DNA from: Aeromicrobium sp. PE09-221
Lineage (GTDB): Bacteria; Actinomycetota; Actinomycetes; Propionibacteriales; Nocardioidaceae
DNA length: 64,000 nt
Direction: 5' to 3'
NCBI RefSeq assembly: GCF_002174305.1
Contig: NZ_MIJB01000007.1
Span: forward strand, 1 to 64,000
The notes below the pieces were generated by a model. The model did not search any database. It saw nothing but the letters and a program-made list of their open reading frames with translations, and was not told the DNA's origin. Below, in pieces: positions 55,022-62,979 of the stretch. Every line of letters starts with the position of its first letter. The first letter of the stretch is position 1. The translations under genes were made by a program, and so were the position numbers.

Positions 55022-56701
55022 ATGCGTCGAAGCATGAAGGCCGTCGGTATCGGAGTCACCTTGGCTCTGCTCGCCGGATGCGGGGGCACTGAGGGCGGAG
55101 GAGAGTCCGATGCCGAGCGGGTCGACGGCGGCGAGGTGTCTATCGCCCTGCCGACCACCGAGTCGTTCGACATGAACTCGCTCGACCCCAATGTCGGCGG
55201 CAACAGGATCTACGCCCACACGATCAGCATGACCATGTTCGACCAGCTCGTCTCGCAGGAACCAGAGAGCGGCGAGATCATGCCGTGGATCGCCGAATCG
55301 TGGGACGTGAGCGATGATGGCCTGGAATACACCTTCCAACTGCGCGACGATGTGACCTTCTGGGACGGCGAGCCGCTCACCGCCGAGGATGTCGCCTTCA
55401 CCTTCGAGCGGGTCGTGGACCCTCAGTACATGCCCGAGAGCGCCTTCGCCGCCGCCAGCATGTCGGCCTTCGAGTCCGCCGAGGCGGTCGACGATCACAC
55501 GGTGGTGGTCCGGCTCGAGCAACCGCAGGCCGCCTTCCTGGCCAATGTCGCCCGCAACTTCCTGTCGATCGTGCCGAAGCACTACGTCGAGGAGGTCGGG
55601 GACGAGGGATTCGCCGAGGAACCGATGGGGAGCGGACCGTTCACCTTCGTGGAGTGGCAGCGCGACGGGCATCTCACGGTCGAACGTAATCCCGACTACG
55701 CCTGGGGACCGCCCTTCACCGAGACGGCCGGTTCGGCACCCTCGGTCGAGCGGCTCACCTTCACGTACGTACCCGAGGACTCGACGCGGACCGCGGCCCT
55801 GCAGTCGGGCCAGGTGAACGCGATCATGGGCGTTCCGCCTCTCTCCCAGGAGAGCTTTGAAGGCAATGACCAGTTCGAGGTCGTCGAGATCCAGAAGAAC
55901 GGCCAGCCGGGTGGGCTGACCTTCGACACCTCATCGCCCGGTCCGGCCGGCGAGGTCGAGGTCCGCCAGGCCATCTCCCTCGCGATCGACCGAGAGGCAC
56001 TCAACTCGGCCGTCTATGACAGCAAGCACGAGCCTGCCTACTTCCTGCTGGAAGAGCGCATGGGCGATTGGGTCAATGAGGAGGCTCGCTTCCCGGACTT
56101 CGATCCGGATGCGGCTGCCGAGGTGCTCGACGAGGCCGGTTGGCAGGAGGGCCCGGGGGGAATCCGTTCCAAGGACGGCGTGGAGCTCAGCCTCGATGCG
56201 ACGACCTCCACCCAGATGCAACGGACCATGACACTGATCCAGTCCCAACTCAAGGACATCGGGATCGAACTGAATGTCGACGTGGTGTCACCCGCCGAAG
56301 CGAGCGCCGTCATCCAGGGCGAGGACAACTACGACCTGGCCTGGGGTAACCCGATCGGCTGGACCAACGGCATGCCGGACCTGCTCTACTCGCTCTACCA
56401 CTCGCGCTTCATCCCGCCGAACGGCACCAGCAATGAAACCCGCACGAGTATCCCCGAGGTGGACAGTCTGCTCGAATCGGCAGTCCAATCCCTCGACGAC
56501 GAACAGCGGCGTGAGGACTTCGACCAGGTGCAGTCCATCGTGGGCGACTACGTCTCCTATCTCCCGCTCCTGTCATTCAATGCCAATATCGCCGTCGCCT
56601 CGGGGGTCCACGGGATCATGCCGGAGCGTCGTGGCACCTATGTCTACTTCCACGACGTCTGGGTGAGCGAGAACCTCCAGCAGAGCTGGCCGGGCAACTG
56701 A
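55022..56701 (+). CDS. ABC transporter substrate-binding lipoprotein (family 5), island II
   Basis: 559 residues. The signal peptide ends with lipobox LLAGC. Family 5 features include WIAESWDVSDDGLEYTFQL, LRDDVTFWDGEPLTAEDVAF and MGSGPFTFVEW. It is about 55 residues longer than the island I protein and clearly a different subfamily. The ATG at 55022 follows GAAGAGG. It captures the substrate of the GntR-controlled island; with a sugar-acid-dehydratase-type enolase downstream, an acidic sugar or a related hydroxy acid is possible. Confidence 0.9.
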   Translation: MRRSMKAVGIGVTLALLAGCGGTEGGGESDAERVDGGEVSIALPTTESFDMNSLDPNVGGNRIYAHTISMTMFDQLVSQEPESGEIMPWIAESWDVSDDGLEYTFQLRDDVTFWDGEPLTAEDVAFTFERVVDPQYMPESAFAAASMSAFESAEAVDDHTVVVRLEQPQAAFLANVARNFLSIVPKHYVEEVGDEGFAEEPMGSGPFTFVEWQRDGHLTVERNPDYAWGPPFTETAGSAPSVERLTFTYVPEDSTRTAALQSGQVNAIMGVPPLSQESFEGNDQFEVVEIQKNGQPGGLTFDTSSPGPAGEVEVRQAISLAIDREALNSAVYDSKHEPAYFLLEERMGDWVNEEARFPDFDPDAAAEVLDEAGWQEGPGGIRSKDGVELSLDATTSTQMQRTMTLIQSQLKDIGIELNVDVVSPAEASAVIQGEDNYDLAWGNPIGWTNGMPDLLYSLYHSRFIPPNGTSNETRTSIPEVDSLLESAVQSLDDEQRREDFDQVQSIVGDYVSYLPLLSFNANIAVASGVHGIMPERRGTYVYFHDVWVSENLQQSWPGN

Positions 56702-56752
56702 GCCGTCGGTTCCCCCCGGACACCCCCGCCCACCGCAAGCGATAGGGAATCC

Positions 56753-57691
56753 ATGCCTCTCATGCGCTTCCTCGGTGCCCGCCTCGTGTCGGTCATCCCC
56801 GTGATGCTCGGCGTCTCGATGCTCACTTTCGGGCTGCTGTACTTGATGCCCGGCGACCCGGTGCTGCTGCTGGTCAGCGGTGTCGAGGGTGACGTGGCCT
56901 CGGAGCAGATCCAGCAGATCCGCGAGGAGTTCGGTCTCGACGATCCGTTGCCGATGCAGTACGTGAGCTTCGTCGGGGCCGCGTTGACCGGAGACCTGGG
57001 CCGCTCCATCCATCAAGGGCATGAGGTGACGGGCCTCATCCTGGAGGCCCTGCCGAACACCTTGGAGCTGACGGGCATGGCGCTGCTCATCGCGGCCCTA
57101 GTGGGGATCAGCACCGGCGTCATCGCCAGCCTCTTCCACGGACGCTGGCCGGACCGGGTGAGCATGTTCGGCTCGCTGCTCTGGCTGTCCATGCCGGAGT
57201 TCTGGATGGCGATCGTCGCGATCATGGTCTTCGCCAGTTGGCTCGGGTGGTTCCCGGTCTTCGGGGCGGGTGGAATCGAGTTCCTGATCCTTCCGGCGAC
57301 GATCCTCGGACTGCGCTCGGCCGCGGCCATCGCGCGGCTGACGCGGTCGAGCATGCTCGAAGTGACGCATGCGCAGTACATCATGACGGCACGGGCCCGC
57401 GGTATCGGCGAGCCGAAGATCCTCTGGGTGCATGCGCTGCGCAATGCGATCATCCCGATCGTGACGCTGCTCGGTCTTCAGCTGGGCTATCTGCTGGGCA
57501 GCACGGTGGTCGTCGAGGTGGTCTTCTCGAGACCCGGGGTCGGATCCCTGTTGATCGACGCGGTGCTGGACAAGGACGTCCCCGTCATCCGCGGCACGGT
57601 GCTCTTCCTCGCCGTCATCTATGTCCTGGTCAATCTCATCGTCGATGCCACCTATGGACTGCTGGATCCGAGAATCAGGGAGGCGGCATGA
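56753..57691 (+). CDS. ABC transporter permease (DppB/OppB type), island II
   Basis: 312 residues, about six helices. The N-terminal LTFGLLYLMPGDPVLLLVSG and GDLGRSIHQG motifs and the EAA loop HAQYIMTARARGIGEPKILW identify a DppB-type channel subunit. It overlaps the next permease by ATGA. Gene order here is binding protein-B-C-D-F, unlike island I, so the two importers were probably acquired separately rather than duplicated locally. Confidence 0.92.
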   Translation: MPLMRFLGARLVSVIPVMLGVSMLTFGLLYLMPGDPVLLLVSGVEGDVASEQIQQIREEFGLDDPLPMQYVSFVGAALTGDLGRSIHQGHEVTGLILEALPNTLELTGMALLIAALVGISTGVIASLFHGRWPDRVSMFGSLLWLSMPEFWMAIVAIMVFASWLGWFPVFGAGGIEFLILPATILGLRSAAAIARLTRSSMLEVTHAQYIMTARARGIGEPKILWVHALRNAIIPIVTLLGLQLGYLLGSTVVVEVVFSRPGVGSLLIDAVLDKDVPVIRGTVLFLAVIYVLVNLIVDATYGLLDPRIREAA

Positions 57692-58659
57692 GTGCCTCCG
57701 GTGAGCGGACGCTGTCGGAGAAGTCCGAGATCGCAGCCGTCGCCAGTGGTGACGCGGTGGAGCCCGCGGTCGTAGCCCGCGGTGCACGCGATCGATGCCG
57801 GGACGCCTGGCGTCAGGTGAAGCACTTCTTCGCCGATCCCGTGGCCTTCATCGCTGGCCTGGTCATCCTGCTGCTGGTGATCGCGGCAGTTCTCGGCCCC
57901 TGGATCGCCCCGTACGATCCCGCCGCGACCGATGCCGCGGCGAGTCTCCAGGGGCCCTCTGGAGCGCACTGGCTCGGCACGGACCAGCTGGGGCGAGATA
58001 TCTTCAGCCGTATCCTGTCCGGGGCGCGCTTGACCCTCTTCGTCTCGGTGGGCGCTGTGAGCCTCGCCGTGCTCGTCGGTTGCACCGTCGGCCTGGTCGC
58101 CGGATTCGTCCGCGGCTGGTCCGATGCGGTGTTGATGCGGTTGATGGACATCCTGCTGGCCTTCCCTGGCTTGATCCTCGCGATCGTGATGGCGGCTCTG
58201 CTGGGACCGGGGATCGCCACGGTGATCATCGCCGTCGGAGTCTCTGGCACCCCGACCTTCGCCCGCGTGACGCGCGCCGCGACGATGCGCGCTGCCGTCG
58301 AGGAGTATGTGCTGGCGGCACGAGCCGTCGGGTGCAGCCGCGCGCGACTGCTGTTGCGTCACATCACACCCAACATCCTGGGACCCGTCGTCGTGCTGGC
58401 GACGCTGTATCTCGCCTATGCCGTCCTGACGGCAGCGGCTTTGAGCTTTCTGGGTGTCGGCGTCAAGCCTCCCGCGGCCGAATGGGGCGCGATGGTCAAC
58501 GAGGGCCGCGACCTGCTGGCCGTCGGCTGGTGGGTGAGTCTTTTCCCGGGCGTGGCCATCGTGTTGTTCGTCCTCGCCGTCAACATCCTCGGTGATCGTC
58601 TACGTGATGTCCTCGATGTCGCGTCGGGAGCCGACGAAGTGCAAGGAGCTGAGAAATGA
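57688..58659 (+). CDS. ABC transporter permease (DppC/OppC type), island II
   Basis: 323 residues. A polar N-terminal extension of about 50 residues precedes HFFADPVAFIAGLVILLLVI. GAHWLGTDQLGRDIFSRIL and the EAA loop EEYVLAARAVGCSRARLLL are DppC hallmarks. The frame is open back to 57238 inside the previous gene, but ATG 57688, coupled to the preceding stop, is the natural start. It overlaps the following ATPase by ATGA. Confidence 0.92.
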   Translation: MSASGERTLSEKSEIAAVASGDAVEPAVVARGARDRCRDAWRQVKHFFADPVAFIAGLVILLLVIAAVLGPWIAPYDPAATDAAASLQGPSGAHWLGTDQLGRDIFSRILSGARLTLFVSVGAVSLAVLVGCTVGLVAGFVRGWSDAVLMRLMDILLAFPGLILAIVMAALLGPGIATVIIAVGVSGTPTFARVTRAATMRAAVEEYVLAARAVGCSRARLLLRHITPNILGPVVVLATLYLAYAVLTAAALSFLGVGVKPPAAEWGAMVNEGRDLLAVGWWVSLFPGVAIVLFVLAVNILGDRLRDVLDVASGADEVQGAEK

Positions 58660-59720
58660 CGACCACGGTCAGCACGCCACCGGTTCAGGAGGGGAGCGAG
58701 TTCCTCCTCGACGTCCAAGACCTGCGGGCGGAGTTCCGGGCCGGCGGTAACCGATGGGTACCGGTCACGCACGATGTGTCGCTATCGGTACGACGCGGAG
58801 AGGTGCTGGGGGTGGTGGGGGAGTCCGGCTCGGGCAAGAGCGTCAGCATGGCGTCCGTGCTGGGGCTCATGCCCTACCAGGGAGGCCGTGTGGCTCAGGG
58901 CCGGGCGATCTTCGACGGCCGAGACCTGCTGACGCTCAAAGAGCGAGAGCTGCGGCAGATCCGGGGCAGCAAGATCGGGGTGATCTTCCAGGATCCGATG
59001 ACCTCTCTCAATCCGGTCCGGTCTATACAGCGGCAGATGGTCGAGACCCTCCGTGCCCACACTTCCTTGACGTCGGCGGAGGCCAAGGAGCGGGCACTGG
59101 AACTGCTGCGCCTCGTCCGTATCCCCGATGCGGCCCGTCGTCTACGCGCGTACCCGCATGAGCTCTCCGGGGGGATGCGGCAGCGCGTCATGATCGCCAT
59201 CGCGCTGTCCTGCGAACCGGAGCTCATCATCGCCGACGAGCCGACGACCGCTCTCGACGTCACGGTGCAGGCCGATGTGCTCGCGCTCCTGCGCCAGCGC
59301 ACCAGGGAGCGTGGGGTCTCGGTCGTGATCATCAGCCACGACGTGGGCGTCATCGCCTCCCTCGCCGACAGGATCGCGGTCATGTACGCCGGGCGCGTGG
59401 TCGAGTCGGGCTCCGCCCGACAGGTGCTCGGTCATCCCCAGCACCCCTACACGCTCGGTCTGCTCGAGTCGATCCCGGGTGTCAAAGGACCTCGGACCGA
59501 ACGGCTCCCTTCGATACCGGGACTGCCACCACGTCCTGGTGGCGACGAGATGGGCTGCTCGTTCCGGGACCGGTGCCGATTCGCCGTCTCGCGCTGTGCG
59601 ACCGAGCGTCCTGCTCTGGCGGAGGTCGGCGGCGAGCCCCAGCACCGTGCGGCCTGTCACTTCGCGATCTCCGATGACGGACGGGTCGTGCCGCGAGAGG
59701 GAGTGGTGGGCGATGCGTGA
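58656..59720 (+). CDS. ABC transporter ATPase (DppD/OppD type), island II
   Basis: 354 residues. Walker A GESGSGKS (55-62), signature LSGGMRQR, Walker B LIIADEPTTALD and the C-terminal GCSFRDRCRFAVSRC cysteine motif typical of peptide-importer ATPases. It works with the next ATPase, whose start lies 8 bp inside its end. Confidence 0.92.
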   Translation: MTTTVSTPPVQEGSEFLLDVQDLRAEFRAGGNRWVPVTHDVSLSVRRGEVLGVVGESGSGKSVSMASVLGLMPYQGGRVAQGRAIFDGRDLLTLKERELRQIRGSKIGVIFQDPMTSLNPVRSIQRQMVETLRAHTSLTSAEAKERALELLRLVRIPDAARRLRAYPHELSGGMRQRVMIAIALSCEPELIIADEPTTALDVTVQADVLALLRQRTRERGVSVVIISHDVGVIASLADRIAVMYAGRVVESGSARQVLGHPQHPYTLGLLESIPGVKGPRTERLPSIPGLPPRPGGDEMGCSFRDRCRFAVSRCATERPALAEVGGEPQHRAACHFAISDDGRVVPREGVVGDA

Positions 59721-60789
59721 GCATTCGAGCCAGGTGCCGACCGTCGCGGAGCACTGGACGGCGGGATCCATCCTCTCCTCGCCGTTGCTCAGCTGCCATG
59801 ACCTGGAGAAGCGATATGGTCGCGGCGCCCATGCGGTCCAGGCCGTTGCGGGAGTCTCACTGGGCGTCATGGAGGGGGAGACTCTCGGCCTCGTCGGCGA
59901 GTCAGGCTGCGGCAAGAGCACCTTGGCCCGGACGCTGCTGCGGTTGGAGTCCCCGACCGCGGGCACCATCCAGTTCGCGGGGGCCGATCTCACCGGGCTC
60001 AAGGGCCGGCGGCTCCGCAGTGCGCGCCGGGACTTCCAGATCATCCTGCAGGACCCCTATACCAGTCTCAATCCGCGCATGACCATCTCGCAGACGGTCC
60101 TCGAACCACTGATCGTGCACGGGATCGGCGATCGGACGGAACGCCGTGCACAGGTCGCCGAGCTCCTGGAGCGTGTCGGGCTCGATCCCGCCTTCGGCAA
60201 ACGCTTCCCGCACGAGTTATCGGGTGGACAGCGACAACGTGTCGGCATCGCGCGGGCACTCGCGCTCAGGCCGCGGTTCATCGTCTGCGACGAAGCGGTC
60301 TCCGCGCTCGACGTCAGCATCCAGGCCCAAGTGCTCAATCTGCTGGCGGATCTGCGCGACAGCATGGGACTGACCTATCTCTTCGTCTCCCACAACCTCG
60401 GTGTGGTGCGCCACATCGCCGATCGGGTCGCGGTGATGTACCTGGGCAAGATCGTCGAGGTGGGCCGCAGCGAGGAGTTCTTCGAGGCCCCCCGGCACCC
60501 GTACTCGCAGCTGCTCTTGTCGGCGGTGCTGGAGCCCGATCCCGATATCGAGCCACCGGAGTCCGAGTCGGGGGGAGAGGCACCGAGCCCGTCGTCACCC
60601 CCGTCGGGCTGCCGCTTCCGCACCCGATGCCCCTTCGCGAGGGATCTCTGCGCTGCGGAGGAACCGGAGCTGCGGTCCATCGGAGGCTCGCGAGCCGTGG
60701 CCTGCCACTTCTGGGACGAGATCGCCGCGGGCCGGGCCGAGCCCACGAGTCGTCGAGTCGTCGACGCCCCCAACGAGAGAATGGAGTAG
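59713..60789 (+). CDS. ABC transporter ATPase (DppF/OppF type), island II
   Basis: 358 residues. Walker A GESGCGKS (62-69), signature LSGGQRQR, Walker B FIVCDEAVSALD, C-terminal GCRFRTRCPFARDLC. ATG 59713 is used; the frame continues open to 59479 within the upstream ATPase. It ends 3 bp before the crotonyl-CoA reductase-like gene, so transport and metabolism are on one transcript. Confidence 0.92.
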   Translation: MREHSSQVPTVAEHWTAGSILSSPLLSCHDLEKRYGRGAHAVQAVAGVSLGVMEGETLGLVGESGCGKSTLARTLLRLESPTAGTIQFAGADLTGLKGRRLRSARRDFQIILQDPYTSLNPRMTISQTVLEPLIVHGIGDRTERRAQVAELLERVGLDPAFGKRFPHELSGGQRQRVGIARALALRPRFIVCDEAVSALDVSIQAQVLNLLADLRDSMGLTYLFVSHNLGVVRHIADRVAVMYLGKIVEVGRSEEFFEAPRHPYSQLLLSAVLEPDPDIEPPESESGGEAPSPSSPPSGCRFRTRCPFARDLCAAEEPELRSIGGSRAVACHFWDEIAAGRAEPTSRRVVDAPNERME

Positions 60790-60792
60790 ACC

Positions 60793-62061
60793 GTGGATGA
60801 CGCGTTGCGTCGAGAGGTGAGCACCTTCGAGGGTGGCGTCCCGCTCGGGACCCTGCCACCGGCGGGCGAGATCCCCGAGACAATGACCGCGCTCGTGGTG
60901 CGCCAGGACCGCTTCGGCTCGCCGACGTCGGCCTTCGTCGTGGAGGAGGACATCCCGGTTCCGAGGATCGGGCCGGGTGAGGTGCTGATCGCCGTGATGG
61001 CGGCAGGCGTGAACTACAACAACGTGTGGGCCGCCCGCGGCTACCCCGTCGACGTGATCGCCTTGCGGCAACGCGGCGGTGAGCCCGAGGACTTCCATAT
61101 CGGCGGCTCCGATGCCTCCGGCATCGTCTACGCCGTCGGCGAAGGGGTCGACGGCATCTCGGTCGGCAGCGAGGTCATCATCCACCCGGGCTACTGGGAC
61201 GTCGACGACCCGTGGATCGCGAGGGGCCGCGACCCGATGGTCGCCCCATCCGCGCGGATCTGGGGCTACGACACCAACTACGGCTCCTTCGCGCAGTTCG
61301 CCCGGGTCCAGGCACATCAGGTCCTCGCCAAGGCCGACCATCTGTCCTGGGCCGAGGCGGCCGCTCCGACCCTCGTCGGTACGACCGCCTACCGGATGTT
61401 GCACGGATGGGCGGGCAATGAGGTCGCCCAAGGCGATGTCGTGCTGGTGTGGGGAGGCTCGGGGGGACTCGGTACCCAGGCGATCCAACTCGCCCGGCTG
61501 GCGGGTGCGCGGCCGGTAGCGGTCGTCTCCGATGACGAGCGCGGTGCCTATGCGGTCGAGCGCGGTGCCATCGGCTTCATCAACCGACGCGATTTCGACC
61601 ATTGGGGAATTCCTCCGCGTATCGATGACGCCGAAGGGCAGGCAGGGTGGCTGAAGTCGGCCCGGGCCTTCGGCAAGCGGATCTGGGAGATCGTGGGTGA
61701 GCGCCGGGACCCGGCCATCGTCTTCGAGCACCCGGGCGCCGCGACCGTGCCGACGAGCGTGATGGTGTGCGAGCCCGGCGGCATGGTGGTGATCTGCGCC
61801 GGCACCACGGGTTTCGATGCGATGGTCGATCTGCGTTACCACTGGACGCGGCAGAAGCGCCTCCAGGGCAGCCATGGCACGAATGACCAGCAGGCGATCG
61901 CCTACAACGAGTTGGTGCGTGCCGGGCGGATCGATCCGTGCCTAGGGAGGACCGTCGCCTTCGAGGAACTGCCACGAGTCCACGAGCAGATGGGACGCGG
62001 CGAGGAGGTCTTCGGCAACGTGGTCGCCCTCGTCGGGGCTCAGGAGACCTCGACTCCCTGA
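60793..62061 (+). CDS. Crotonyl-CoA carboxylase/reductase-like MDR enzyme
   Basis: 422 residues of the zinc-free medium-chain reductase family that reduces enoyl-CoA with NADPH and, in true Ccr, adds CO2. Typical segments are AGVNYNNVWAARG, HIGGSDASGIVYAVGEGV, VLVWGGSGGLGTQAIQL, FEHPGAATVPTS and KRLQGSHGTND. The four residues that form the CO2 pocket of characterised carboxylases (Asn, Phe, Glu, His) seem to correspond to N76, Y159, D160 and H361, so the Glu is Asp. That leaves open whether it carboxylates or only reduces. GTG start 3 bp after the ATPase stop. An acrylyl-CoA reductase role is the main alternative. Confidence 0.8.
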   Translation: MDDALRREVSTFEGGVPLGTLPPAGEIPETMTALVVRQDRFGSPTSAFVVEEDIPVPRIGPGEVLIAVMAAGVNYNNVWAARGYPVDVIALRQRGGEPEDFHIGGSDASGIVYAVGEGVDGISVGSEVIIHPGYWDVDDPWIARGRDPMVAPSARIWGYDTNYGSFAQFARVQAHQVLAKADHLSWAEAAAPTLVGTTAYRMLHGWAGNEVAQGDVVLVWGGSGGLGTQAIQLARLAGARPVAVVSDDERGAYAVERGAIGFINRRDFDHWGIPPRIDDAEGQAGWLKSARAFGKRIWEIVGERRDPAIVFEHPGAATVPTSVMVCEPGGMVVICAGTTGFDAMVDLRYHWTRQKRLQGSHGTNDQQAIAYNELVRAGRIDPCLGRTVAFEELPRVHEQMGRGEEVFGNVVALVGAQETSTP

Positions 62062-62075
62062 GGCCGCGACGGACG

Positions 62076-62118
62076 TTGACGTGGATCACGCTCACATCTA
62101 GTATATGGAATATCGTAT
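62076..62118 (+). promoter_or_regulatory. Internal promoter with GntR-like operator
   Basis: TTGACG (62076-62081), 17 bp, TAGTAT (62099-62104). TATATGGAATATCGTAT (62102-62118) overlaps the -10 and start point and matches the operator at 53941-53957 at 11 of 17 positions. It allows the SDR and enolase genes to be expressed separately under the same regulator. Confidence 0.65.
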
Positions 62119-62129
62119 GGAGGTTCGAA

Positions 62130-62906
62130 ATGAAGGAGAACCCAGCGGCATTCGTGCTCGCCGGCAGTCGCGGGCTCGGCTTCGCCAGTGCGGCCTCGCT
62201 CTCGTCGGCCGGACACCCGGTGGCGATCTGCGGACGTTCGGCCGAAGGACTCGAAGCGGCGATCGCGGCGCTGCCCGGAGATGCCCGGACCATCGGCCTC
62301 GCGGCCGATGTCAGCGACGGCGCGGAGCTGGCATCCGCGGTCAAGGAGGCGCGGAATGAGCTGGGACCCATCGGGGTGCTGGTGGCCAATGCCGGCGGAC
62401 CCCCGGCCGGCGGCTTCGAAGATCTGAGCGATGACGAGTGGAATGTCGCCTACGACCTGACCCTCATGAGCTTCGTGCGGGCCGTGCGGCTCGTGCTCCC
62501 CGACATGCGGTCGCTGGGCGGCGGTCGCATCGTGCTGATCGGGTCCTCGAGTATCCGGCGTCCGATCGCCAATCTGACGCTGTCGAATGCCATGCGTCCG
62601 GCGTTGGCGGGATTGGCCAAGGATCTGGCCGTGACCTATGCGCCGGACAACATCACCGTGAACGTGGTGGCGCCGGGCCGGGTCGACACCGACCGGGTCC
62701 GGTCCCTCGACCTGGCCGCGGCCCAGCGTCGCGGCCTCGACGTGGCCGAGATCCGACGCGTCTCGGAGAGCACGATCCCGATGGGGCGTTACGGCAAGCC
62801 GGACGAATTCGGCGCGGTGGTGGGCTTCCTGGCCTCACCCGAGGCGAGCTATGTGACGGGACAGTCGATCCTCGTCGACGGTGGGATGACCGCCTCGTTG
62901 CCCTGA
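62130..62906 (+). CDS. Atypical SDR family oxidoreductase lacking the catalytic Tyr-Lys pair
   Basis: 258 residues. The cofactor loop AGSRGLG and NAGG are present, and the catalytic Ser lies in IGSSSIRRP. Where classical members have Y-x3-K, this one has S152-N-A-M-R156 (LSNAMRP). That pattern characterises a separate branch of SDRs annotated as 3-oxoacyl reductases, whose chemistry is not clear. The C-terminal TGQSILVDGGM is normal. GGAGG lies 6 bases before ATG 62130. The longer frame to 61938 runs through the promoter and is rejected. Confidence 0.85.
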   Translation: MKENPAAFVLAGSRGLGFASAASLSSAGHPVAICGRSAEGLEAAIAALPGDARTIGLAADVSDGAELASAVKEARNELGPIGVLVANAGGPPAGGFEDLSDDEWNVAYDLTLMSFVRAVRLVLPDMRSLGGGRIVLIGSSSIRRPIANLTLSNAMRPALAGLAKDLAVTYAPDNITVNVVAPGRVDTDRVRSLDLAAAQRRGLDVAEIRRVSESTIPMGRYGKPDEFGAVVGFLASPEASYVTGQSILVDGGMTASLP

Positions 62907-62979
62907 GCGGTCGACGAGATCGACACAGCAGAGGCCGAATCTCTGCAGTGCAACTGTGAGAACACCTGGAGGAGCGGGA

